Under the pieces are notes generated by a model that was given only the letters and a program-made list of their open reading frames with translations, made no database searches and was not told where the DNA came from. This document shows, piece after piece, positions 1-7,694 of a stretch of 64,000 nt of DNA; positions within the stretch are counted from its first letter, which is position 1, and every line of letters begins with the position of its first letter. The stretch lies in the NCBI RefSeq assembly GCF_019510245.1, contig NZ_JAEKKT010000232.1, forward strand, positions 1-64,000, given 5' to 3'. Position numbers and translations under genes: made by a program. The stretch comes from Streptomyces sp. (lineage in GTDB: Bacteria > Actinomycetota > Actinomycetes > Streptomycetales > Streptomycetaceae).

Positions 1-982
1 GCGCGTCCGGGCGGCCGAAGGCCAGGGCCCGGCCCGCGTTGATGAGCGGGCCGACCTCGGCCACCTGGACGCCGAACTGGAAGCCGACCCCGTTCTCGCG
101 GGCGTAGTCGACAAGCCCGGCCGCCGGCAGCGGTCCCCCGTTCTTCGACACCCGGATGTTGAACGCGTCGCACGCCCCGGACTCCACCGCCGTACGGGCG
201 TCCCGGGCCGTGCACACCGACTCGTCCAGCATGATCCGCACCCCGCCGTCGCGGCGCAGCACGCGCAGCGCGTCCCAGGAGCCCTTGGGCAGCGGTTCCT
301 CCACGTAGTCGACGCCGGCCTCGTGCAGCCGGCGGGCGTGGCCGACCGCGTTCGCCGGGGTCCAGCACATGTTGGCGTCGACCATGACCGGTACGTCGGT
401 GCCGATCTTGTCGCGGATCGTGCGGACGGTCCGCGCGTCGTGCTCGACGTCGTCCGACGCCTTGATCTTGACGAAGTGGAAGGGCCCCCGGGTCGCGAGG
501 AACTCCTCGGCGTCCAGGCTGAGATCGAGCACCTGGGAGACGGGCAGGGACGGCGGGGTGCCGGCCTGCGCCCCCGGCAGCAGGGCGCCCGCACCCAGGC
601 CCAGCCGCCGCCCCAGCCAGTCGAGCACCGCCGTCTCCAGCAGGCAGAGCAGATTGTTGCCGCCGGTGATCCCGAAGGTCCCGGAGAAGCCGTCCCGGTG
701 CAGCAGGCCCAGCACCTCCTCGGGGTCGCGGCCGGTCAGCAGCGCGCACAGCGCGGCGAAGTCGACCTCTTCGAGCGCGGCGCGCACACCCGCGGTGGTC
801 TCGCCGGTGACGTACGGGCGCGGCGCGCACTCCCCGATGCCGTCCACACCGCCGGCCGACAGTCTCAGGACCAGGCTGTCGGAGGTACGGCGCCGGGCGG
901 CGGGATGGTCGAACGGCGTCCGCATCGGCAGTTCGACGTGGTACAGCCGGGCCCGTCCCGAGCTCCCGGTCTCAGGCGCCAC
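1..982 (-). CDS. Enolase-superfamily epimerase/racemase (muconate-cycloisomerase type), 3' end off window
   Basis: Translation shows the enolase-superfamily hallmarks in order: a KIK motif (FVKIKAS) for the first catalytic Lys, metal ligands in VMVDAN, VEEPL and IMLDES, and the second catalytic Lys in FNIRVSKNGG. This two-Lys layout is that of the muconate lactonizing subgroup (dipeptide epimerases, N-acylamino acid racemases, o-succinylbenzoate synthases); the substrate cannot be read from the sequence. The GTG start at 982 is preceded by AAGGGG six bases upstream and overlaps the end of the upstream hydrolase by 11 nt, so the two are translationally linked. About 327 residues are visible and the C-terminus lies outside the window. 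With the neighbouring GH3 enzyme, an N-acyl amino acid or dipeptide substrate is an attractive inference, not a demonstrated one. Confidence 0.85.
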   Translation of the reverse strand, partial: MAPETGSSGRARLYHVELPMRTPFDHPAARRRTSDSLVLRLSAGGVDGIGECAPRPYVTGETTAGVRAALEEVDFAALCALLTGRDPEEVLGLLHRDGFSGTFGITGGNNLLCLLETAVLDWLGRRLGLGAGALLPGAQAGTPPSLPVSQVLDLSLDAEEFLATRGPFHFVKIKASDDVEHDARTVRTIRDKIGTDVPVMVDANMCWTPANAVGHARRLHEAGVDYVEEPLPKGSWDALRVLRRDGGVRIMLDESVCTARDARTAVESGACDAFNIRVSKNGGPLPAAGLVDYARENGVGFQFGVQVAEVGPLINAGRALAFGRPDA

Positions 983-1856
983 GGTTCACCCCTTGGAGCA
1001 GGGTGTACGTCGACGTCCAGTCGACCAGGTCGCCGCTGACGTCGGTGTAGAAGAGATAGTGCCTGTCGGTGGGGAACTTCATGATCGCGCCGCGCCCGGA
1101 GACGAGGTCCTGGAAGACGGAGTGGGCCGCGTCCAGGTTCACGATCGGGTCGGTCATACCGGAGACGAAGGTGGCCGCGGGCACCCTCGGCGCGGTCCGC
1201 CCGCGCGCCAGGTACAGCCGCTCCAGCTCCAGCAGCACGGCCCGCGACCGCCGGGTCAACTGCCGTACGGCCAGGTCGTCGTGGTCGATGAAGTGCTGGT
1301 ACTTGGCCTCGCCGGTGAAGTCGGCGCTGTCCAGCCCCGCGTCCCACGGCTCCTCGCTCGCGTCCGCCGCGATCGCCGCCCGCGCGTCCGCGTCGAGCGT
1401 GGCGTGCATCCGGCCGAGCCAGGAGGAGCAGAACACGGCCGCGTCGTACGAGGTGGTGAACCCCTCCCAGCTCATCAGGGCCGCCATGAAGGAACCGCCG
1501 AGGCAGTGCCCGAACAGGGACAGGGGTACGGAGTCGCCGATCATCTCCCGGACGAACGCGACGGCCCCGGCGTAGTCGCCGAGTGCGGTCCCCGCGTCCG
1601 GTATCACACCGCGCGCGCCGGGGCTGATGCCGCTGCCGCGCCGGTCCAGTACGAAGAAGGCGATGTCGTTGTCGGCGAACTGCGGGCCCACTTCCCACAG
1701 CCACCCGGCGTGACTCTGCAGCCCGTGGAAGTAGAAGACGGCGCCCTTGATCTGCTGCGGTTTCCACACGTGCAGGGCGAGCCGGACCCCGTCGCCGGAC
1801 GGCAGGTCGATGATCTCGCGGCGGGTGTTCTGCGGGGGCCTGAGGGTTTCCAGCAT
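972..1856 (-). CDS. Alpha/beta hydrolase with Cys nucleophile (GHCLGG elbow)
   Basis: 294-residue alpha/beta-hydrolase fold protein resembling monoglyceride lipase/lysophospholipase types. Visible elements: oxyanion segment FHGLQSH near residue 44, nucleophile elbow GHCLGG with Cys118 where most family members have Ser, acid Asp236 (SGMTDPIV) and His266 (TDRHYLF). A Cys nucleophile is known in a minority of this fold (dienelactone hydrolases, PHA synthases, some thioesterases) and is often linked to acyl-transfer chemistry. The ATG at 1856 follows a good AAGGAGAG ribosome site. It sits 65 nt after the GH3 gene and overlaps the enolase-type gene, so the three are probably one operon. An ordinary esterase role is the alternative. 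Confidence 0.85.
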   Translation of the reverse strand: MLETLRPPQNTRREIIDLPSGDGVRLALHVWKPQQIKGAVFYFHGLQSHAGWLWEVGPQFADNDIAFFVLDRRGSGISPGARGVIPDAGTALGDYAGAVAFVREMIGDSVPLSLFGHCLGGSFMAALMSWEGFTTSYDAAVFCSSWLGRMHATLDADARAAIAADASEEPWDAGLDSADFTGEAKYQHFIDHDDLAVRQLTRRSRAVLLELERLYLARGRTAPRVPAATFVSGMTDPIVNLDAAHSVFQDLVSGRGAIMKFPTDRHYLFYTDVSGDLVDWTSTYTLLQGVNRGA

Positions 1857-1921
1857 GGCGAACTCTCCTTGTTCGACGAGTGGTCGGTGATGTTGCGGAG
1901 GTGACACCGGCGGTGCGGGCG

Positions 1922-3622
1922 TCAGCCGGTGAGGATCGCGTCGACGAAGTCGGTGTCCTTCTGGAACGGCTTGTACTTGTACTGGGTCGCGTTGCCCTGT
2001 TGGCGCCGTGACTCGACGTACGCGGCGATCGCGCCCTGTGCCACGGTCCGGACCCTGAGGCCGGCGAGCCGTCCGCTGTCCCGCTTCGAGGCGTACTCGA
2101 TGTTGATGACGGACAGCTCGCGGTCGACGGCGGCGGACAGCTCGGCATCCAGCTCGGGTCCCGGGGCGGGCACTTCGACGACGACCGTGTAGGACGGCGG
2201 CTCGTCCCAGCGCGGCCCGCACATGTACAGGCCGGTGTCGAGGCCGCTGCCTTCCAGGCCCTGCCGGATGGCCTGGGTGACCTGGCTCTCGGTGATCTTC
2301 TCGCCGGTGAAGGAGTGGAAGACGCCGTCGCGGTGGGTGAAGTGGATCCAGGGCGTGCCGTCGACGATCCGGTCGACGCGGTAGATGTCGCCGGTCCACA
2401 GCCGGTAGAGGCCGTTTCCCTGGGACATGATCAGGTGGTAGTCGCGGCCCGCCTCGACCTCGTCGTACAGCAGGGTGTCGACCTTCTCACCGGCGTCGAG
2501 GAGCTGCCCGAGCGGCACGTCGGCGGGGACGAACTCGAACCAGGCCTGGCTGACGGCGAGCGGCTGGCTCTCCAGGGTCTCGTCCACGGGGATGGTGGTG
2601 ACGCCCTCGGTGCCGCAGCTCATGAACGGCAGCTTGGCGACGCCGGGCAGTACGGCGTCCAGGCGTGGCCGGTACAGCTCGGCCGAGGCCGACAGCCAGC
2701 AGCTGTAGAGGGTGAGGGACGGCCAGACGTCGACGAGGCTGAAGTCGTGCTTGGCCAGGGCCTGTTCGAGGTGGAGCGCGGCCTTCTCGTCGGGGTCGGT
2801 CCACGGCCTGCCCCGGAAGGTGCCCTCGCGCAGGTCGCGCACCAGTTCGGCGCCGTGCTCGGCGATCAGGTCGCGCAGGGAGACGAGCGTGCTGGGGTTG
2901 ATCGCCGAGATGTAGTGCAGGTCCTTGCCGACGAGGTGCCGTACCCGGTGGTACATCCGCCCGGCGTGGCTGGTGGGGGTGTCGGGGCCGAACCAGGGGG
3001 ACTCGTACCACGGCGGGTTCCAGTCCAGGCTGTTGATCTGCGGGTGGCGGTTGCTGATCGCCTGGTGCTCGACCCCGTGCACGAAGTCGTAGACGTCCTC
3101 CCGGACGGTCTGGGTGTCGAGCGTGGCCCAGGGGTGGGCGAGGATCTCGGGGTGGTGCTCCAGGTAGGTGCCCCACATGGCCTTCATCGCGGGGATCCGG
3201 TACTTCAGCAGCCAGTGCAGCGTGTACGGGATCCGCTTGGGGGTGCCCGTGGTCCCGCTGGTCTTGAGCCAGCGCAGTACGGGGCTGCACGAGAGGACGC
3301 CGCCCTTGGTGCGGGTCTCCCGGTCGATCTGCTCGGCGAAGTCGTCGTAGCGCATGATCGGGAGCACGGAGCGGAAGGTGGCGGGGTCGGCGGCGATGAC
3401 GTCGTACCCCTTCTCCTTCCAGTGCAGCGAACTGGCGCCGATGTCGATGAGGTCGTCCAGGACGCGGGCCTGGGCGGCGCGCGGGTCCTTCAGATCGGCG
3501 CGCAGGCTCTCCCGCGCCCGGAAGCACTCCGCGACGAAGGGGTCGCGGCGGGCCTGCCAGTGCTCCTGCCACTGGGCCGTCCGGGGTGCCTGGTCTGCCT
3601 GGTCTGCCTGGGGTGCGTGCAC
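1922..3622 (-). CDS. GH3-family acyl-acid adenylating / amidosynthetase-like enzyme
   Basis: 566-residue member of the GH3 (auxin-responsive promoter) branch of adenylate-forming enzymes. Characteristic motifs are the P-loop-like TSGTTGTPKR (residues 121-130), GLYRLWTGDIYRV and FTGEKITESQV, matching the three conserved GH3 ATP-binding blocks. GH3 enzymes adenylate a carboxylic acid and usually transfer the acyl group to an amino acid. Bacterial members are much less studied than plant ones. The GTG start at 3622 has AGGAG eight bases upstream; no internal start fits better. It heads the probable operon GH3 - hydrolase - epimerase. Acyl acid and acceptor are unknown. Confidence 0.85.
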   Translation of the reverse strand: MHAPQADQADQAPRTAQWQEHWQARRDPFVAECFRARESLRADLKDPRAAQARVLDDLIDIGASSLHWKEKGYDVIAADPATFRSVLPIMRYDDFAEQIDRETRTKGGVLSCSPVLRWLKTSGTTGTPKRIPYTLHWLLKYRIPAMKAMWGTYLEHHPEILAHPWATLDTQTVREDVYDFVHGVEHQAISNRHPQINSLDWNPPWYESPWFGPDTPTSHAGRMYHRVRHLVGKDLHYISAINPSTLVSLRDLIAEHGAELVRDLREGTFRGRPWTDPDEKAALHLEQALAKHDFSLVDVWPSLTLYSCWLSASAELYRPRLDAVLPGVAKLPFMSCGTEGVTTIPVDETLESQPLAVSQAWFEFVPADVPLGQLLDAGEKVDTLLYDEVEAGRDYHLIMSQGNGLYRLWTGDIYRVDRIVDGTPWIHFTHRDGVFHSFTGEKITESQVTQAIRQGLEGSGLDTGLYMCGPRWDEPPSYTVVVEVPAPGPELDAELSAAVDRELSVINIEYASKRDSGRLAGLRVRTVAQGAIAAYVESRRQQGNATQYKYKPFQKDTDFVDAILTG

Positions 3623-3737
3623 GGTTGTCTCTCCTCGGGTGCCGGCCCGTTTCCGGGCAGGCGGAAGCGCCGCGCGGCGGATGCCGAACGGTGGGGTGGA
3701 TGGGGGGTGTTACGTGGCGCCGACCGCCGTGGTACGG

Positions 3738-3932
3738 CTAGGTGGCGCTCTCACCGGCCGCGAGCGCGGTCAGCTCGTTCAGGTCGTACAGGGCCTGGCG
3801 TTTCGTGCCGTACCGGGTGATCTTGCCCCGGCGGGCCCACTGGCGGATCGTGCCCTCGCGGACGCCGAGGGCGAGTGCGGCGAGCGAGGTGGGGACACGC
3901 TTGCCGCGCGGGGCGCGGACGTCGTCGGTCAT
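3738..3932 (-). CDS. Small helix-turn-helix DNA-binding protein
   Basis: 64-residue basic protein. Residues 16-38 (SLAALALGVREGTIRQWARRGKI) read as a MerR/excisionase-like helix-turn-helix with a wing (TRYGTKRQALYDLNEL). It is too small for a sensor domain and probably acts as a simple DNA-binding partner, comparable in size to BldC-type proteins. The start codon overlaps the stop of the upstream Cys-rich gene (ATGA), indicating translational coupling and stoichiometric expression. The target is unknown. Confidence 0.75.
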   Translation of the reverse strand: MTDDVRAPRGKRVPTSLAALALGVREGTIRQWARRGKITRYGTKRQALYDLNELTALAAGESAT

Positions 3933-4621
3933 GCGGACTCCTTGGTCCCGGCCGTGGATTGACGCTGATTCAGCAGGAGCCACTGGCGTGGCGTGAGTAC
4001 GTGCCCCGCGTCGCACATCGGCCCGCGCAGCACCAGTTCGTCGCCGCCGCGCCCGGGCAGTGACACCTCGGCGTCGCAGCCGGGCTCCACGCACCGGCCG
4101 AGCGGTACCAGCTCCGGCCTGGGCGCCGCCACGACGAGCCGCAGGGCGGCGGCCACCTGGGCGATCTCGTCGGCCGCCGGGCCCGCGGCGGGGTGGGCGG
4201 CCAGGAAGCCGGCGTGGCGGCGGAGGAAGGCGGCCAGCTCGGGGACGGTACGGCCGGGAGGCGCCCCGGTGGCCGCGTCCGCGCACTCGTCCAGCACGAG
4301 CCGGGCCCAGGAGGCCAGGCGTACGACGGCGTCGTGGCGGGCCTCCAGCGCCGCGTCGTTCACGGGCGGCGCGTCCGGGTGGTTGCCCGTGACCCGGGCG
4401 AGACCGGCTCGCCGTGCGGGGAGCACGAGTTGCTGCTCGCTCTCGTGGTGGAGCGCGGGCAGCGCCGCCAGGTCGGCCGCGAGGGCACGGGCGCACGATC
4501 CGCAGAGCCGGGCGCCGGGCGCGGCGGGCCTGCGCCGCAGCGCGTCGGAACGGGCCGCCCGCCCGCAGCGGTGCGACGCGCACTGCCGCGGGCGGGACTG
4601 CGACGGGGTCGGGTCGGCCAT
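3929..4621 (-). CDS. Cys-rich putative zinc-ribbon protein (OvmZ-like partner of HTH protein)
   Basis: 230-residue soluble protein with one Cys cluster at each end: CASHRCG with CGSC near the N-terminus, and CVEPGCDAEV with PMCDAGH near the C-terminus, consistent with two zinc-binding sites flanking a helical middle. Pairs of such a protein with a tiny coupled HTH protein recur in actinomycetes, and I associate them with the OvmZ type, from memory. The ATG at 4621 gives a natural start; the longer reading frame upstream crosses a noncoding leader. No enzymatic motif is visible. A DNA-binding or modification-sensing role together with the downstream HTH protein is inferred. Confidence 0.7.
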   Translation of the reverse strand: MADPTPSQSRPRQCASHRCGRAARSDALRRRPAAPGARLCGSCARALAADLAALPALHHESEQQLVLPARRAGLARVTGNHPDAPPVNDAALEARHDAVVRLASWARLVLDECADAATGAPPGRTVPELAAFLRRHAGFLAAHPAAGPAADEIAQVAAALRLVVAAPRPELVPLGRCVEPGCDAEVSLPGRGGDELVLRGPMCDAGHVLTPRQWLLLNQRQSTAGTKESA

Positions 4622-4871
4622 GGACGCCTCACCTTCGTGGGAAACAAAAAAAGCGCCGCTCGATGGCGACGCGACAGCAGTGCGAGGGCCCAGGGGAGAG
4701 GTCCCGGAACTTTCGGAGCACCTGCAAGCGGGGTACCTGAAAGTGGGCAGACTGCCTCGCGAAAGAGTGTTACACGTCTGCCGCGTGGACCGCAAGGGGC
4801 CGCGGAAGGGAATCCAACGGGGTTGCGGGCAGCGGCGGTTGACGGCAGGGACGGTCCGCGTCCGGCACGGG
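4622..4871. other. Intergenic leader of the zinc-ribbon/HTH operon
   Basis: About 250 nt without a credible gene. It is less GC-rich around 4640-4760 (GAAACAAAAAAAG, GTTACACG), as expected for the promoter/leader of the minus-strand gene starting at 4621. No clear palindromic operator was found. Confidence 0.5.
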
Positions 4872-4920
4872 CGACGGGCGCCGCCCGCCCCGGCGGTCGC
4901 GGGGCGGGCGGCACCCGTCG
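4872..4920 (-). terminator. Terminator hairpin after nitrilase gene
   Basis: Near-perfect 21-bp inverted repeat (CGACGGGCGCCGCCCGCCCCG with one wobble in the other arm) around a 7-nt loop, starting 12 nt after the stop of the minus-strand nitrilase-family gene. No U-tract follows, which is usual for high-GC actinomycete terminators. Confidence 0.75.
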
Positions 4921-4931
4921 CCGGGTTCCGG

Positions 4932-5738
4932 TCACCGGGGCGCCGGAACACCGAGCACTCGGTCGCGGAGCGCGGGGAACTCGGCGCGGGTCTTGGCCAC
5001 GAGCGCCGGATCGAGATCGACGACGAGCGTCTCCTCGCCCGGCCCGGCCTCGGCGAGCACCTCGCCCCACGGGTCGGCCACGACACTGTGCCCGGCCTGT
5101 TCGACCCCGGCGTGGGTGCCGGCCGTACCGCAGGCGAGGACGTAGGCCTGGGACTCGACGGCCCGGGCGCGGGCCAGCAGCGACCAGTGGGCGCGGCGGG
5201 CCGCCGGCCAGCCGGCCGGGACGAGGAACAGTTCGGCACCGGCGTCCACCAGCAGCCGGAACTGCTCGGGGAAGCGCAGGTCGTAGCAGGTGGCGAGCCC
5301 CGCGGTGAGTCCGGTCCCGCCGGGCCCGTCCAGTACGGCGGTGACGGTCTCCTCGCCCCTGGCGAGCAGCGTCGCCTCGCCGCGGTCGAAGCCGAAACGG
5401 TGGATCTTCCGGTACGTCCGGTGGAGGGTGCCGTCGGGCGCGAAGACCAGGGAGGTGTTGTACAGGGTGCCGCCCGGGCCGCGTTCGATGATCGAGCCCG
5501 CGTGCAGCCAGACCCGTGCGACGGCCGCGGCCTCGCCCATGGCCAGGGCCGTGGGCCCGGCGAGCGGCTCGGCCCCGGCCCGGAACGCGTCGAAGGCGAA
5601 CGCGCCGACGGTCCACAGTTCCGGCAGCAGCACGAGGTCGGCGCCGTGCTGCTCGCGGACGAGGGCGGCCACGCGGTCTCGCCGCTCGGCGACGGGTTCT
5701 TCCGGTCGTACGGCGATCTGCAGGAGTGCGGCGCGCAC
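4932..5738 (-). CDS. Carbon-nitrogen (nitrilase-family) hydrolase
   Basis: 268-residue nitrilase-superfamily protein with the full catalytic triad: Glu40 (LLPELW), Lys111 (TYRKIHRF) and Cys151 (ATCYDLRFPE). Length and motifs fit the omega-amidase/Nit2-like or generic amidase branch (hydrolysis of a non-peptide C-N bond); the substrate is not deducible. It starts 33 nt after the SDR gene and is the third gene of a minus operon headed by a TetR regulator in the butyrolactone-type island. A strong hairpin follows it. It may be a passenger housekeeping amidase or part of signal metabolism. Confidence 0.88.
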   Translation of the reverse strand: MRAALLQIAVRPEEPVAERRDRVAALVREQHGADLVLLPELWTVGAFAFDAFRAGAEPLAGPTALAMGEAAAVARVWLHAGSIIERGPGGTLYNTSLVFAPDGTLHRTYRKIHRFGFDRGEATLLARGEETVTAVLDGPGGTGLTAGLATCYDLRFPEQFRLLVDAGAELFLVPAGWPAARRAHWSLLARARAVESQAYVLACGTAGTHAGVEQAGHSVVADPWGEVLAEAGPGEETLVVDLDPALVAKTRAEFPALRDRVLGVPAPR

Positions 5739-5771
5739 GGTGTCTCCGTTCGTGGTCGGTGGGTACGGGGT

Positions 5772-6533
5772 TCAGCGCAGGTGGGAGGCGCCGTTGACGT
5801 CGAGCACGGTGCCGCTGCACCACTCGGCGCCGGCGCTGCTCAGCCAGGCGACGGCGGCCGCCACGTCGGAGGGCACGGCGATCCTGCCGAGCGGGCTCTG
5901 CCGGCGCACGTCGTCCGCCATGGGCCCGGCGAGCATGGCTTCCGTCAGGTCGGTGCGGACGAATCCCGGCGCGACGGCGGTCACGGCGATGCCGAGCGGG
6001 CCGAGCGACCGGGCGAGCGACTGGGTCAGCGCGTGCAGGGCCGCCTTGGAGGCGCCGTAGGCGGGGGCGTCGGGTTCGCCGCGGTAGGCGCCGCGCGAGC
6101 CGACGTTGACGATCCGCGCGCCCTGGGGGCCCTGGAGCCGGTGGCGGAGGTGGTCGACGTGGTGCCAGACGAGGTCGGCGGGGCCGAGGAGGTTGACGTC
6201 GAGCAGGCGTCGCCAGTCGGCCCGCCAGTCCTCGTACGAGGTGGTGGCGACGGGCTGTTCGGCGTAGACGCCGGCGTTGTTGACGAGGACGTCGACCGTG
6301 CCGAGCTGGTCGACCGCGGATCCGATGATCTCCCGGGCCGCGCCCGGTGCGCCGACGTCGCCGGTGACGAGGGCGTGACCGGTGCCGGGCAGGGCGGCCA
6401 GCACGGCGTTCGCGGCGGCGGACTCGGCACGGCAGTGCACGGCCACCCGGTGCCCGGCGGCGGCGAGTTCGGTCGCGATGGCGGCCCCGATACCCCGGGA
6501 ACCGCCGGTGACGAGCGCGCAGCGTCGCATCAT
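5772..6533 (-). CDS. Short-chain dehydrogenase/reductase (3-oxoacyl reductase type)
   Basis: 253-residue classical SDR: NADP-binding TGGSRGIG at residues 9-16, NNAG, catalytic Ser in VNVGSRGAY, and Tyr/Lys in YGASK. Two ATGs are adjacent; the upstream one (6533) overlaps the stop of the TetR gene (ATGA) and has AAGGCTC upstream. In butyrolactone clusters an SDR ketoreductase (BarS1/ScbB type) reduces the C6 ketone of the signal. This context makes that a reasonable role, but sequence alone cannot separate it from other FabG-like reductases. Confidence 0.85.
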   Translation of the reverse strand: MMRRCALVTGGSRGIGAAIATELAAAGHRVAVHCRAESAAANAVLAALPGTGHALVTGDVGAPGAAREIIGSAVDQLGTVDVLVNNAGVYAEQPVATTSYEDWRADWRRLLDVNLLGPADLVWHHVDHLRHRLQGPQGARIVNVGSRGAYRGEPDAPAYGASKAALHALTQSLARSLGPLGIAVTAVAPGFVRTDLTEAMLAGPMADDVRRQSPLGRIAVPSDVAAAVAWLSSAGAEWCSGTVLDVNGASHLR

Positions 6534-7207
6534 GGAGTGAGCCTTTTCGTGTCGGATGACGGCGGGGACGGGAGGGGGGTAGGGGCGCCGACCGGGCTCG
6601 CGGCGGCGCCCGGTGTACACGCGGCGGTGCCCGGTGGACACGCCGTGGCGGCAGCCGACGGCCCGGGATCGCGCACCAGCGCCCACAGACGCTCCAGTTG
6701 GGCGCGGACCTCGTTGCCGGTGCGTCCCGCGCGCAGCGCCGCCTCGGCGCCGGCCATGAGGTAGAGGGCCAGCAGTTCCAGTTCCTCGGGCTCGGGTCCG
6801 GACCGTTCGCGGCTCCGGGCCACCGCCTCCCGCAGGGCGGCCCGCCAGACGGCGTGCCAGCGGAAGGAGACGGCCTGCTCCTGGGCGAGCCGGGCCGCGG
6901 CGCGGACGGTGACCTCCTCGTCCAGCAGCCGGACCACCGCGAAGGTGAACTCGGCGACCGGCAGGAGCGCGCCGTCCGGGGCGAGCCTGGCCAGCGCCTG
7001 CCGGGTGACGTCCGCGGCCTCGTGGCAGACGGCGCCGGCCAGCTCCGCCTTGGCGGAGAAGTGGAAGGTGAGCGCCCCCATCGTCACCCCGCAGGCCCGG
7101 TGCACGGCGGACAGCGAGGTGCCGGCGTACCCCTGTCGGTCGAACTCGACGGCCGCCGCCGCGACCAGCGCCTGCCGGGTGCGTTCGGCTCGCACCTGCT
7201 TCACCAT
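6530..7207 (-). CDS. TetR-family regulator, gamma-butyrolactone receptor-like
   Basis: 225 residues from the ATG at 7207, chosen because the protein then begins MVKQVRAERTRQ, matching the usual start of ArpA/ScbR-type receptors; GAGG lies 8 nt upstream. A GTG at 7231 would add 8 residues. The N-terminal HTH spans roughly residues 30-55 (TSLSAVHRACGVTMGALTFHF). The ligand domain has Trp117 and Trp121 in the region where receptor ligand-binding Trp residues fall. The last 45 residues are a Pro/Ala-rich tail. Its stop overlaps the SDR start. It may be a receptor or a pseudo-receptor; a palindrome 200 nt upstream (7414-7425) is a candidate self-operator. Confidence 0.8.
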   Translation of the reverse strand: MVKQVRAERTRQALVAAAAVEFDRQGYAGTSLSAVHRACGVTMGALTFHFSAKAELAGAVCHEAADVTRQALARLAPDGALLPVAEFTFAVVRLLDEEVTVRAAARLAQEQAVSFRWHAVWRAALREAVARSRERSGPEPEELELLALYLMAGAEAALRAGRTGNEVRAQLERLWALVRDPGPSAAATACPPGTAACTPGAAASPVGAPTPLPSPPSSDTKRLTP

Positions 7208-7694
7208 GGGCTTGACCTCGGTATCCGTCACGGGAACTGACGCCCACGGGCCGCAGGACGGTGTTGCGCGCTCCGGGCACCGGTGGCGGGGACCCGTCTG
7301 TCGCGCTCCCGCCCGCCGTTGCTCCGCTGGTGGGACGAGAGGGCAGGGCCCTCAGTCTCCCGAACCTACCGCCGCTTCCCCTTCGGACACCTCGCTTGCC
7401 CAAGTCGGCAACTACTTGGCCAAGTTGAGGTAATGCCGGTGGTATGTGCCAGGGGGCGCGAGCGCGTCGGCGGTGCCGTCGGGGCCGGCGCGAGTGGGCC
7501 CGGGGGCAACCACGTGCGCCGGGCCGGGCATCCGGACCGCCGCGGACGAGAGGCGCCCGGCCGGCGGAGCCGGACGTGCTGCCGTGGGTGGCCGTTGACC
7601 TGCCGCGCGCGATGCCGCGGCCGCCGTCGCGGAACAGGGGCGCCGGGTCACCACCCGTCAAACACCCGGCCCAGGGGCACCGGCTGCCGTACCG
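7208..7694. other. Long intergenic region with palindrome
   Basis: 487 nt between the epimerase-like gene and the TetR gene with no convincing gene; overlapping short frames lack homology and coherent third-position GC. It contains the palindrome described separately and is probably the promoter region of the TetR-SDR-nitrilase operon. Confidence 0.5.
7414..7425. promoter_or_regulatory. Palindromic operator candidate
   Basis: Perfect 12-bp palindrome ACTTGGCCAAGT inside CAACTACTTGGCCAAGTTG, preceded by a related half site TTGCCCAAGT at 7397. It is the only clear symmetric site upstream of the TetR regulator. Assignment as its operator is inference. Confidence 0.4.

Noticed and set aside
369..1904. 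Long plus-strand open frame over the enolase and hydrolase genes
   Set aside because: It is the antisense shadow of two well-supported minus-strand genes, has no domain, and is open only because of high GC.
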